DNA from: Kocuria sp.
GTDB taxonomy: Bacteria; Actinomycetota; Actinomycetes; Actinomycetales; Micrococcaceae
Reading direction: 5' to 3'
NCBI GenBank assembly: GCA_030453435.1
Contig: JAKDKI010000066.1
Coordinates: 1 to 9,344 of the forward strand
Length of the DNA stretch: 9,344 bases
Position numbers and translations under genes: made by a program
The notes under the pieces: generated by a model
Database searches by the model: none
The model's input: only the letters and a program-made list of their open reading frames with translations
Told to the model about the DNA's origin: nothing
In this document: in pieces, positions 1-5,997 of the stretch
How the letters are laid out: the number at the start of each line of letters is the position of its first letter
Numbering within the stretch: the stretch's first letter is position 1

Positions 1-271
1 CCCCGGAAACGGAGCGAATGAGGTGTTCGAGCCGAACGGCGTCGGCGGGGGTGTCCACGCCACCGGCGCCGGCAACCACTGGGGCGGAAGACCCGGCCCC
101 CAGCTCGCCGAACACGTCTCGCAACGCGGCCGCGGCGGCATCGGCGGAGACGTTCTGAACGTTTGCGCTGGGCCCCTTGGCGTGGCGAACGGCCTGGCCA
201 TCGCGGAACAACACCCCGCGTGTGGTGCTGCCGCCGATGTCCAGGCCGATCAGATCGCCGGTGTGGGTCAC
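1..271 (-). CDS. BadF/BadG/NagK-type sugar kinase, N-terminal part (runs off window)
   Basis: The first 90 residues of an ASKHA-fold ATPase, probably an N-acetylglucosamine-kinase-like cytoplasmic enzyme that phosphorylates a sugar or amino sugar with ATP. The start MTHTGDLIGLDIGGSTTRGV contains the phosphate-1 loop (DIGGST, residues about 11-16) used to bind ATP in this superfamily. Further on, VVAGAGGVDTPADA matches the second conserved Gly-rich strand-turn seen in BadF/BadG/NagK proteins. The start is GTG at 271-269, which overlaps the TGA stop of the upstream ABM gene as GTGA (268-271). This implies translational coupling, and the Shine-Dalgarno would lie inside the upstream gene. The C-terminal catalytic and substrate-binding parts lie outside the window, so the substrate cannot be assigned. 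A 2-hydroxyacyl-CoA dehydratase activator belongs to the same superfamily, but the Cys ligands for its cluster cannot be checked here. Confidence 0.82.
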   Translation of the reverse strand, partial: MTHTGDLIGLDIGGSTTRGVLFRDGQAVRHAKGPSANVQNVSADAAAAALRDVFGELGAGSSAPVVAGAGGVDTPADAVRLEHLIRSVSG

Positions 272-588
272 TGAACCTTCAGCTCGCCCATTTCATCCCA
301 GCCGTCGCCGTCGATCTGACGGGAAATGATGCGGGGAGTGGAGCTGAGGTACTGCGGGAATTCCTCGGTCATCTTGGTGAAGTGATCGGACTTCACGTGC
401 GCCTCAGCGGCGTCATCGTTGAAGGCCTCCACGAGCACGTACTCGTTGGGATTATCCACGCTGCGGGACCAGTCGAACCACTTGTTGCCGGCCTCGGCGC
501 GGGTAGCCTGCGTGAACTCGTCGACCAGCTGGGGCCAGTTGTCCGCGTGCTCGGGCTTCACATCGAATTTCACAACGATAAAGATCAT
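268..588 (-). CDS. Antibiotic-biosynthesis-monooxygenase (ABM) domain protein, putative quinol monooxygenase
   Basis: A 106-residue single-domain dimeric ferredoxin-like fold protein of the ABM/YgiN type, the usual length for this family. Residues 2-9 form the first beta strand (IFIVVKFD). A helix with a Pro-Glu-His start follows, then the characteristic central stretch NPNEYVLVEAFNDDAAEAHV (about 47-65) ending in SDHF. This matches the family pattern of a strand, a Glu-Xaa-(aromatic/charged) turn and an Ala-His helix before a (S/T)xHF motif. Family members include quinol monooxygenases, haem-degrading enzymes and many of unknown function, so the substrate is not predictable. The ATG start is preceded by AAGGAGG about 7 nt upstream. 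The stop overlaps the GTG of the following kinase gene, indicating a two-gene operon. It is transcribed divergently from the P450 gene, so shared control with that oxidase is possible but only inferred. Confidence 0.85.
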   Translation of the reverse strand: MIFIVVKFDVKPEHADNWPQLVDEFTQATRAEAGNKWFDWSRSVDNPNEYVLVEAFNDDAAEAHVKSDHFTKMTEEFPQYLSSTPRIISRQIDGDGWDEMGELKVQ

Positions 589-740
589 GGGGGTTGCCTC
601 CTTGGATGCGGTTTTCCATGTTCAGCATATGGGTGACGGCTGATGAAAATGTGAACAACGAGACTGTTCAGGCCCCTAAAAATATGCATCTTGCAGGCTA
701 ATAATGAGTGTGGACACTGCGACTCTGAGGAGGACCTTCG
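589..740. promoter_or_regulatory. Divergent control region between ABM/kinase operon and P450
   Basis: A 152-bp gap from which both flanking operons are transcribed outwards. It is clearly richer in A and T than its surroundings. Towards the P450, TAATAAT (699-705) resembles a -10 element, but no convincing -35 hexamer lies 16-18 nt upstream. Three related 6-mers occur: TGTTCA at 619-624, TGAACA at 652-657 and TGTTCA at 665-670. The last two form an inverted repeat with a 7-nt spacer, a plausible regulator site. Shine-Dalgarno sequences lie at both edges (AAGGAGG on the minus strand, GAGGAGGA at 727-734 on the plus strand). Promoter positions are tentative. Confidence 0.4.
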
Positions 741-1952
741 TTGGCTGAAACACAGCAGGCACAGGACTGGGACCCGAGCGACCCGAGTGTGCGCGCGAAT
801 CAAACTACGGCGTACGACCGCATGCGAGGGAAATGTCCCGTAGCTCATTCTGACGCCTTGAACTGGTCTCTGTTCCGGCACGAGGACGTCATGCGCGCCC
901 TCTGCGATCCTGAGACGTTTTCCAGCGCGGTCTCACGGCACGTGGCCGTTCCCAACGGCATGGACCGTCCGGAGCACACGATCTTTCGCGAGGTGGTCGA
1001 CCGCTATTTCACGCCGGAGAAAATGGCCGAATTCGAACCCGCCCTCCAAGCGCTCACAGCGCAGCTTTTGCAGGAACTGACTGACGACGCTGCCCCGGTC
1101 GCCTCGGGTGCGCGAGGTGAGGCAGTGACGCCGGGCGCCGAAAAATCCGTGACCGTAGAAGTCATGTCAGAACTGGCCAACCCGTTCGCCCTGCGCTGCC
1201 AGTCGGCCTTCATGGGTTGGCCACGCGAGCTGGAACCGGAGTTGGAGAGATGGGTGCGCAGGAATCACGAAGCGACGACCTCGCGGGATCGTTCACGTAC
1301 GTCCGAGGTGGCGCTCGAATTCGACGGTTACATCCGGCAGTTGCTCGACGATCGTCGAGACTCCCCGGCGGACCGGGACAACACCTCGCGGCTGCTGCAT
1401 GAAACGGTGTACGACCGTAAGTTCACCGAGGATGAGATTGTAAGCATTGTGCGCAATTGGACGGTGGGTGAGCTGTCCACCATCGCGGGTGCGGTGGGGA
1501 TCGTGCTGGGGTACTTGGCCGAGCATCAGGACGTGCAGCGCCAGTTACGGGAGAACCCGGAGCAGATTGTGGCCGCCACGGATGAGATCCAGCGCATTGA
1601 GGACCCGTTCGTGACTAACCGACGCGTGACCACCGAAGATGTGGAACTGTCCGGTCGGAAGATTCCCGCGGGATCCAAGATCACCCTGATGTGGAGCTCA
1701 GCCAACCGCGATGACACTGTGTTCAGCGATCCTGATGATTTCCGCCTAGATCGAGACCCTGAACAGAACCTCGTGTACGGGGCAGGTATTCACGTGTGCC
1801 CCGGGGCTCCCATGGCGCGGCTGGAATTGAAAGTGCTTTTGGAGCAGATCTTCGAACTGACCGAGCGAATCGAATCCGCGGGCAAGTCGGTTCGTGCCGA
1901 GCACCCCGCCGGAGGGTTCCACACCGTACCGGTGCGTTTGGTGCTGCGTTAG
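741..1952 (+). CDS. Cytochrome P450 (soluble bacterial type)
   Basis: A 403-residue haem monooxygenase with no membrane anchor, the normal size for soluble bacterial P450s. It needs separate ferredoxin and reductase partners, none of which is encoded in the window. Visible elements in order: C-helix DRPEHTIFREVVDRYF (75-90, the DPPEHTxxR equivalent); I-helix around 239-262; ExxR as E282-I-Q-R285; the meander; and haem loop Y346-GAGIHVCPG with Cys353 as axial ligand. Two departures from textbook motifs are seen. The I-helix reads GELSTI (243-248), with Ser at the usual Asp/Glu position before the conserved Thr247. The haem loop has Tyr346 in place of the usual Phe. The start is TTG at 741, backed by GAGGAGGA 6 nt upstream; no ATG or GTG nearby fits as well. 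Substrate is unknown. Codon third positions look less G/C-biased than in the SDR operon downstream. Confidence 0.92.
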   Translation: MAETQQAQDWDPSDPSVRANQTTAYDRMRGKCPVAHSDALNWSLFRHEDVMRALCDPETFSSAVSRHVAVPNGMDRPEHTIFREVVDRYFTPEKMAEFEPALQALTAQLLQELTDDAAPVASGARGEAVTPGAEKSVTVEVMSELANPFALRCQSAFMGWPRELEPELERWVRRNHEATTSRDRSRTSEVALEFDGYIRQLLDDRRDSPADRDNTSRLLHETVYDRKFTEDEIVSIVRNWTVGELSTIAGAVGIVLGYLAEHQDVQRQLRENPEQIVAATDEIQRIEDPFVTNRRVTTEDVELSGRKIPAGSKITLMWSSANRDDTVFSDPDDFRLDRDPEQNLVYGAGIHVCPGAPMARLELKVLLEQIFELTERIESAGKSVRAEHPAGGFHTVPVRLVLR

Positions 1953-1966
1953 GGGTTTCACCCATG

Positions 1967-1999
1967 CGTAAGGCCCCCGCCAATGGCGAGGGCCTTACG
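1967..1999. terminator. Strong hairpin between convergent P450 and CsbD genes (bidirectional terminator)
   Basis: A perfect 10-bp stem, CGTAAGGCCC (1967-1976) with GGGCCTTACG (1990-1999), continues past one C/A mismatch into a CGCC/GGCG stem (1978-1981/1985-1988) with a 3-nt AAT loop. It starts 14 nt after the P450 stop and lies 25 nt beyond the stop of the opposing CsbD gene. There is no U-run directly after the stem on either strand, as is often the case in high-GC actinobacteria; an A6 run follows on the plus strand. Position and stability strongly suggest termination for both genes. Confidence 0.8.
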
Positions 2000-2024
2000 G
2001 TCAAAAAATTGCGTGGTGCGGAAC

Positions 2025-2216
2025 CTAGTTGAGTCCGTCCTTCAGGTTCTTGCCGGCGTCTTTGACGTTTTCCACGGACTGCTTGGCGCCACCAGAAGCC
2101 TTCTGGGATGCACCTTCAGCCTGCATATCGCGGTTTTCCGTGGCATCACCAAGCTTTTCCTTGGCGGATCCGGACGCTTTCTCCGCAGCATTACTGATTT
2201 TATCGCCGATTCCCAT
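2025..2216 (-). CDS. CsbD-like general stress protein
   Basis: A 63-residue, highly charged, Ala/Lys/Gly/Gln-rich protein beginning MGIGDKISNAAEKASGSAKE, the typical CsbD-family layout of short amphipathic helical repeats (NAAEKASGSAKEKLGDAT, later QKASGGAKQSVENVKDAG). In Bacillus the family member is controlled by the general stress sigma factor; the molecular role is unknown and the protein is thought to be small, soluble and largely helical or disordered. The ATG at 2216 is chosen over the in-frame GTG at 2222, because the purine-rich GAGAGGAA (2230-2223 on the minus strand) stands 6 nt before the ATG but almost touches the GTG. It is monocistronic: the upstream lipoprotein gene is separated by about 140 bp, and the shared hairpin at 1967-1999 lies downstream. 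No convincing alternative-sigma promoter was found upstream. Confidence 0.88.
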   Translation of the reverse strand: MGIGDKISNAAEKASGSAKEKLGDATENRDMQAEGASQKASGGAKQSVENVKDAGKNLKDGLN

Positions 2217-2315
2217 AGGCACTTCCTCTCGTAGAACGAACAGGTATCCATAATGTAAACGGACTTCCCTGGGAGGGGAAGAGGGGGAGCCTGGTATTTC
2301 GCCCAGAGCGTGCGC

Positions 2316-2356
2316 CCACCCCGCCTGTTCGGGCCATCAACCCAGGTCAGGGGTGG
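2316..2356 (-). terminator. Possible weak terminator after the lipoprotein gene
   Basis: CCACCCC (2316-2322) pairs with GGGGTGG (2350-2356), directly after the lipoprotein TAA. An inner CCTG/CAGG pair (2324-2327/2343-2346) could continue the stem. No U-tract follows on the minus strand and the loop is long, so termination is only a suggestion. A second small hairpin, CTTCCC/GGGAAG (2264-2269/2276-2281), lies further on towards the CsbD gene. Confidence 0.35.
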
Positions 2357-3313
2357 TTACTGGTAAGACACAAACCACGGCTTGGGTTCTAGGTTGTACG
2401 TCTGCTCCGGGGTGAACGTGGGGGTGTCCTCGTCGTAGAAGTTCTTCCACGCCATGTGGATCCCCTCGGGCAGGCCCTGCTGCAGTACGCCCCAGGTTTC
2501 CTTTTTCATTTCCGGAGTGCCGTGACCGTCAGCGTGGAGAATGATTTCCAGCTCGGGGTGGTCGGTCTTGATGTTCTCGCGGTTCTGAATCATGGCCATG
2601 GAGAACTGGTGCAGGATCACGGCCTTCTGGGGCAGGTTGTTCTCGGCAGTGAGCTCGGCCAACCACTCTGTGGTCTCGTTGATCTCTTCTGCGGAGACCG
2701 AGCCGATCTGCTGCAGGTGCACCTGTCCGGGAGCCAAGCGCCACTCGGGATCCAGGGCCAGACCAACGTTGGGGCGCTTGAGGAGCTCCTCGTACTGCTT
2801 GGCCTGACTCAAGAAGTCACTCTGACCTGGCTGCAGGTCCAGCACCACGTACACGCCGTTCTTCTCAGCGGCCTCGATGTAGGGGATGAAGTGGTCCACG
2901 GGGACTTCATTGGAGTAATTGCCGTCAGGACCGGGATCAGAAGATGCTGAGGTCACGATGATCTCGAACGACGGGATCACTTTTTCCTCGCTGTACGGCT
3001 GGTATTGCTTGGCCAGCTCGATGGCGCGTTGAGCCGATTCTTCCGGTCCCTGCTCACCCAGGACGCCCAATCCGGGGGTGCCCGGATGACCGTAGAGCGC
3101 GACGAAGCGCCGGTCCGGGAAGAGTTCGGTTCCGCCGCCGATCAGTTCGGGCGGTTCCGTGGGCGACGGCGTTGCCTCGGGCGCCGACGACGCTCCGGAG
3201 CCGCTCTGAGTGGCCGCTGCCTGATCGGGGGTTTCGGTGGCGGCGTCACCACACCCTGTTAGCAAGAGGGCGGCGCAGGCGGCGGTGGCGATGGCGGTGG
3301 AGAGTCGGCGCAT
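2357..3313 (-). CDS. Predicted lipoprotein of unknown function (possible TIM-barrel-like exported domain)
   Basis: A 318-residue exported lipoprotein. The N-terminus MRRLSTAIATAACAALLLTG ends in lipobox LTGC, with Cys21 the lipid-attached residue after signal peptidase II cleavage. Residues about 22-60 form an Ala/Ser/Thr/Pro-rich linker typical of actinobacterial surface lipoproteins. From about residue 65 there is a globular domain with regularly spaced hydrophobic strands ending in polar residues: RFVALYGHPG, VIPSFEIIVT, VYVVLDLQPG, VGLALDPEW, AVILHQF, IILHADGHG, IHMAWKNFYDED and PWFVSY. This alternation suggests a beta/alpha barrel such as those of glycoside hydrolases, with acidic residues at strand ends (VLDLQ, LALDPEW) as possible catalytic candidates. 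I do not recognise a named family, so function is left open. ATG start with GAGG about 10 nt upstream. It is divergent from a membrane protein gene, so a shared role at the cell surface is possible. Confidence 0.85.
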   Translation of the reverse strand: MRRLSTAIATAACAALLLTGCGDAATETPDQAAATQSGSGASSAPEATPSPTEPPELIGGGTELFPDRRFVALYGHPGTPGLGVLGEQGPEESAQRAIELAKQYQPYSEEKVIPSFEIIVTSASSDPGPDGNYSNEVPVDHFIPYIEAAEKNGVYVVLDLQPGQSDFLSQAKQYEELLKRPNVGLALDPEWRLAPGQVHLQQIGSVSAEEINETTEWLAELTAENNLPQKAVILHQFSMAMIQNRENIKTDHPELEIILHADGHGTPEMKKETWGVLQQGLPEGIHMAWKNFYDEDTPTFTPEQTYNLEPKPWFVSYQ

Positions 3314-3454
3314 GGCGCAAATACCTCAGGGGGTCGGTCGGTCACGGGGTAACGCCCATGGTCAGCGTGCTGTCCAAGTGGCGGTACTGCCAGCCTATGC
3401 GCAAACGGTTAGTGGGCATGGCAACATGACAGTACCGATCCCCCGGAGGTTCTC
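3314..3454. promoter_or_regulatory. Divergent intergenic region with an 8-bp inverted repeat
   Basis: This 141-bp stretch must hold promoters for the lipoprotein (minus) and the membrane protein (plus). A perfect 8-bp inverted repeat, CGGTACTG (3382-3389) and CAGTACCG (3430-3437), is separated by 40 nt. Inside it a TGCCA (3388-3392)/TGGCA (3419-3423) pair also occurs. GGAGG at 3444-3448 is the Shine-Dalgarno of the plus-strand gene. No clear -35/-10 pair could be identified. Confidence 0.4.
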
Positions 3455-4462
3455 ATGAGCTCGCCCTACACACCCCCAACGGGCCCATCGGGCCCTCACG
3501 AGCCCTCCGAGGACGGTTCACGCGCTGAAGGGCCGCAGGAGTATGCCCCGGCGTACGGTTCGGCCAAGCCTCGAGAAGGAACCTCGGTCAAAACGGCCAT
3601 CCTGTTGATCGGCATTGCCGCACTCATCGGCCTGCTCGTGCTGGGCGCCCTGCTCTGGGCAATCACCAGAACGGTTCCCACACTATTCGGCGGTGGTGAA
3701 GAAGATCCGCCCGCGCCGCCTCCCACTACGGCGGTCGCCCAACCAACTCAGGAACGCGAGCCGACGACGTCGCCGTCGGCCGCAGCGTCGAGCGCCCCGA
3801 CCCGCGGGGAGACCACGGAACCCGAGCGTCCTGTGGCCCAGGGCGGAAGTTTGCAAGCGCCGACCGGGGACCCCTTGTTCAGCAAGGAAGGCGAGTTCAC
3901 GGAGACGGTCCTGGAGGAAAGTGACGAGATCGCGATCGAGGTTCCGGATCATGACGGGCCGCTCCTGATCACGTGGTCCGTGACGAGTGACCGCGAAAGT
4001 GGCGGGGTTTTCCTCAACGCCCACGAGAGCAAGAGTGGGGAGATGACCGAGCACATGGGCTCCGTCAGTGACGGCCAAACGGGCATGTGGCTCATCGACG
4101 CGGATCCGGATGAGCCCAAGACCACGGTGATCTACCCCCAGGGCAATGGCGATACCCAGTGGAAGGTGCAAGGGTTCCCGGTCTCTGAGGTCCCCCGCGT
4201 GGAGCGGGGAGCCGAAGTGACCGGCAGTGGACCCGGAGTCTTCGCGGTTCCGGCCGGTGATGAACAGGATTACCGCTTCACGTCCGAGGAGGGTGTGCCG
4301 CGAGTCGAGGTCTACGACGCGGACGACCTGAGCTCATGGCATCAGTTCGAGTACGGAACCGGCCCCGTCGAGTTGGACGTCACGGCGGGTTCCAGCGACC
4401 AGATCCTGATGGTGCACGCGGACGGCGGATGGACGCTGGAGCCGCGCAACGGTTGGTTCTGA
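3455..4462 (+). CDS. Single-pass membrane protein with Pro-rich tail and extracytoplasmic domain, function unknown
   Basis: A 335-residue protein in three parts. Residues 1-45 are a Pro/Ser/Glu-rich, probably disordered cytoplasmic tail. Residues about 47-70 (TAILLIGIAALIGLLVLGAL and onward) form one strong transmembrane helix without a cleavage site. Residues about 80-135 are a Pro/Thr/Ser/Glu-rich linker leading to a C-terminal domain of about 200 residues. That domain is acidic and rich in short beta-like stretches (LLITWSVTSD, KTTVIYPQG, RVEVYDADD, VELDVTAGS, ILMVHADGGWTLE), suggesting a beta-sandwich exposed outside the membrane. No enzyme motif is visible and I do not recognise the family. 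The ATG start is preceded by GGAGG 6 nt upstream. Its stop lies only 6 nt from the MarR stop on the opposite strand, with no room for a separate terminator. Divergent to a lipoprotein, so the pair may act together in the envelope. Confidence 0.83.
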   Translation: MSSPYTPPTGPSGPHEPSEDGSRAEGPQEYAPAYGSAKPREGTSVKTAILLIGIAALIGLLVLGALLWAITRTVPTLFGGGEEDPPAPPPTTAVAQPTQEREPTTSPSAAASSAPTRGETTEPERPVAQGGSLQAPTGDPLFSKEGEFTETVLEESDEIAIEVPDHDGPLLITWSVTSDRESGGVFLNAHESKSGEMTEHMGSVSDGQTGMWLIDADPDEPKTTVIYPQGNGDTQWKVQGFPVSEVPRVERGAEVTGSGPGVFAVPAGDEQDYRFTSEEGVPRVEVYDADDLSSWHQFEYGTGPVELDVTAGSSDQILMVHADGGWTLEPRNGWF

Positions 4463-4468
4463 GGAGGG

Positions 4469-4903
4469 TCAGTCCAGCGAGATCTTCCGCAGCATGGCTA
4501 ACAGGTTGGCGCGCTCCTCGTCGGAGAGGTTTGAGAGCGTCCGGTCCGAGGAAGACTCCACGGCGACCTTGGCCTTTTTGTAGAGCTTCTGGCCCTCGGT
4601 GGTCGGCACGATGATCTTGGAGCGACGGTCGTTGGGATCAGTCTGGCGCTGCACCAGCCCCCTCTTTTCCAGCGCGTCCACGATCAGCACGATCTGACTG
4701 GGGTCCAGCACCAAGTGGTAGCTCAGCTCACGCTGCGTGGGGTTCTTCTTGCCGCACACCAGGGACAACACCGAGTAGTGGCGTACCTTCAGCCCCAGGT
4801 CGGCCAGGGCACGGTTTGCCGTGGCGGAGCCCAGCGAACTGGCGCGCGCCATGAGAAACACGGGCTCTTGCGATAGGTCGGATTCTCTCAGTGTGTGCGG
4901 CAT
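4469..4903 (-). CDS. MarR-family transcriptional regulator
   Basis: A 144-residue winged-helix DNA-binding protein, the usual MarR length, presumed to act as a dimer. The sequence shows an N-terminal dimerisation helix region (about 10-35), the helix-turn-helix (NPTQRELSYHLVLDPSQIVL, about 54-73), then ALEKRGLVQRQ leading into the wing TDPNDRRSKIIVPTTEG (88-104). The wing includes the conserved Asp-Xaa-Arg-Arg that contacts the minor groove in this family. The C-terminal helices (LSDEERANLLAMLRKI) complete the dimer interface. An in-frame extension to 5077 exists, but the ATG at 4903 gives the normal family length and sits about 30 nt after a TAAGAT -10-like element. GGAG lies very close to this ATG, so the start is not certain. 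Divergent from the SDR operon: by family precedent it probably represses both itself and that operon until a pathway ligand binds. Confidence 0.9.
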   Translation of the reverse strand: MPHTLRESDLSQEPVFLMARASSLGSATANRALADLGLKVRHYSVLSLVCGKKNPTQRELSYHLVLDPSQIVLIVDALEKRGLVQRQTDPNDRRSKIIVPTTEGQKLYKKAKVAVESSSDRTLSNLSDEERANLLAMLRKISLD

Positions 4904-5023
4904 GGCTCCATCGTAACCGGAAATCACCATGTCATGGAGAATCTTAATCATTGACAATCTCAACGAAATGCGATGCCATGGTTTCAGCACATCGTGAACC
5001 GCATCACTTACTTGGGAGCAGAC
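4904..5023. promoter_or_regulatory. Divergent MarR / SDR-operon promoter-operator region
   Basis: This 120-bp region has a perfect TTGACA (4951-4956), which fits a -35 element for the SDR operon; the matching -10 (around 4974-4979) is poor. On the minus strand TAAGAT (4946-4941), preceded by a TG, resembles a -10 for marR. An imperfect 11-bp direct repeat with 16-bp spacing, AATCTTAATCA (4940-4950) and AATCTCAACGA (4956-4966), spans both elements. So does an imperfect GAGAAT/AATCTC dyad (4937-4942/4956-4961). A MarR dimer bound here would block both promoters. Elements were read by eye and no transcription start is known. Confidence 0.5.
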
Positions 5024-5959
5024 ATGACTCAGACACCTCTCGCTGGCAAGGTCGCCATCGTTACCGGCTCCGGCCAAGGCTTGGGCCTGGCCTACGCGCA
5101 GGAACTCGCCCGCCAGGGCGCGTCCGTCGTGATCAATGACGTCAACCAGGACACTGCAGACGCCGCCGTGGAATCCATCGTGGCCGAAGGCGGCAAGGCC
5201 GTGGCCGTCGTCGCCCCCGTGGGTGATACCGAGGCCGCAACCGCGCTGGTCAACGGGGCCGTGGAGGCTTTCGGCCGCCTGGACATCCTGGTCAACAACG
5301 CCGGCGTGCTGCGCGACAAGTCACTGTTGAAGATGACCGATGAGGACTTCGACCTGGTCATCAAGGTCCACCTGCGCGGCACCTTCACCTGCGTGCGCGA
5401 GACCTACCGCTACTTCAAGGAGAACGGCGTGGCCGGCCGCATCATTGCGATCGGCTCGCCCACCGGTCAGTACGGCAACTTTGGCCAGACCAACTACGCC
5501 GCCGCCAAGGCCGGCATCGTGGGCATGATCCGCACCTTCGCACTCGAGATGAAGAAGGCCGGCGTGACCGCCAACGCCGTGATCCCCGTGGCCGCCACGG
5601 CCATGACCAAGACCGTCCCCTTCTTCCAAAAGGCCGTCGAGGCCGATGAGCGCGGCGAGGCTATGCCCTCCTTCTTCCGTCACGACCTGGGCTTCGGCAC
5701 CGCCGCTGACGTTGCAGGCTTGATCACGTGGTTGGCTTCCGACGACGCCGCTGACGTCACCGGCCAGGCCATCGGCGCCGGTGGCGATCGCCTCCAACTC
5801 TTCAGCCACCCCACGCCCCTGGTCACCGAGTACCGCGAAGGCGGCTGGAACTACGATGCCCTGGCCGAGCAGGCTCACAGCCTGTTCGAGGGCAAGTTGC
5901 AGACCTGCGGCGAGAAGATGCCCCCGCTGCCCGAGGAACTCCAGCCCGCACAGGGCTGA
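5024..5959 (+). CDS. SDR-family NAD(P)-dependent dehydrogenase, 3-hydroxyacyl-CoA dehydrogenase-like
   Basis: A 311-residue classical short-chain dehydrogenase with a C-terminal extension, cytoplasmic. Visible motifs: nucleotide-binding TGSGQGLG (14-21); acidic Asp39 at the end of beta-2, which favours NAD+ over NADP+; NNAG (91-94); and catalytic Ser145, Tyr158 and Lys162 with the expected 13-residue Ser-Tyr spacing and YxxxK. The stretch GNFGQTNYAAAKAGIVGM, and the roughly 50 residues after the core (from GGDRLQLFS), recall the (3R)-hydroxyacyl-CoA dehydrogenase unit of peroxisomal MFE-2 proteins. The likely reaction is oxidation of a 3-hydroxyacyl-CoA to 3-ketoacyl-CoA, matching the (R)-hydratase later in the operon. 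An in-frame ATG at 4973 exists, but the ATG at 5024 is chosen because GGGAG lies 5 nt before it and the SDR core begins right after. First gene of the operon; strongly G/C-biased third codon positions. Confidence 0.92.
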   Translation: MTQTPLAGKVAIVTGSGQGLGLAYAQELARQGASVVINDVNQDTADAAVESIVAEGGKAVAVVAPVGDTEAATALVNGAVEAFGRLDILVNNAGVLRDKSLLKMTDEDFDLVIKVHLRGTFTCVRETYRYFKENGVAGRIIAIGSPTGQYGNFGQTNYAAAKAGIVGMIRTFALEMKKAGVTANAVIPVAATAMTKTVPFFQKAVEADERGEAMPSFFRHDLGFGTAADVAGLITWLASDDAADVTGQAIGAGGDRLQLFSHPTPLVTEYREGGWNYDALAEQAHSLFEGKLQTCGEKMPPLPEELQPAQG

Positions 5960-5997
5960 TCAACGTTCCGAACCGGTAGAACTGAAGGGAAATCACC

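Noticed and set aside
23..636. Plus-strand open frames opposite the kinase and ABM genes.
   Set aside because: They lack recognisable domains and Shine-Dalgarno sites, while the minus strand shows the DIGGST kinase loop and the ABM fold with linked start/stop codons.
2231..2262. SigB-type promoter (GTTT...GGATAC) upstream of the CsbD gene on the minus strand.
   Set aside because: GTTTAC and GGATAC occur, but they are only about 6 nt apart, far too close for a SigB -35/-10 pair.
4973..5023. In-frame ATG at 4973 as SDR start.
   Set aside because: It lies where the -10 element would be if TTGACA at 4951 is the -35, and it has no Shine-Dalgarno. The ATG at 5024 has GGGAG at proper spacing and starts just before the SDR core.
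4904..5077. N-terminal extension of the MarR gene to a start at 5077 (202 residues).
   Set aside because: The extra 58 residues overlap the SDR start and the putative promoters and show no family similarity. The ATG at 4903 gives the normal MarR length.
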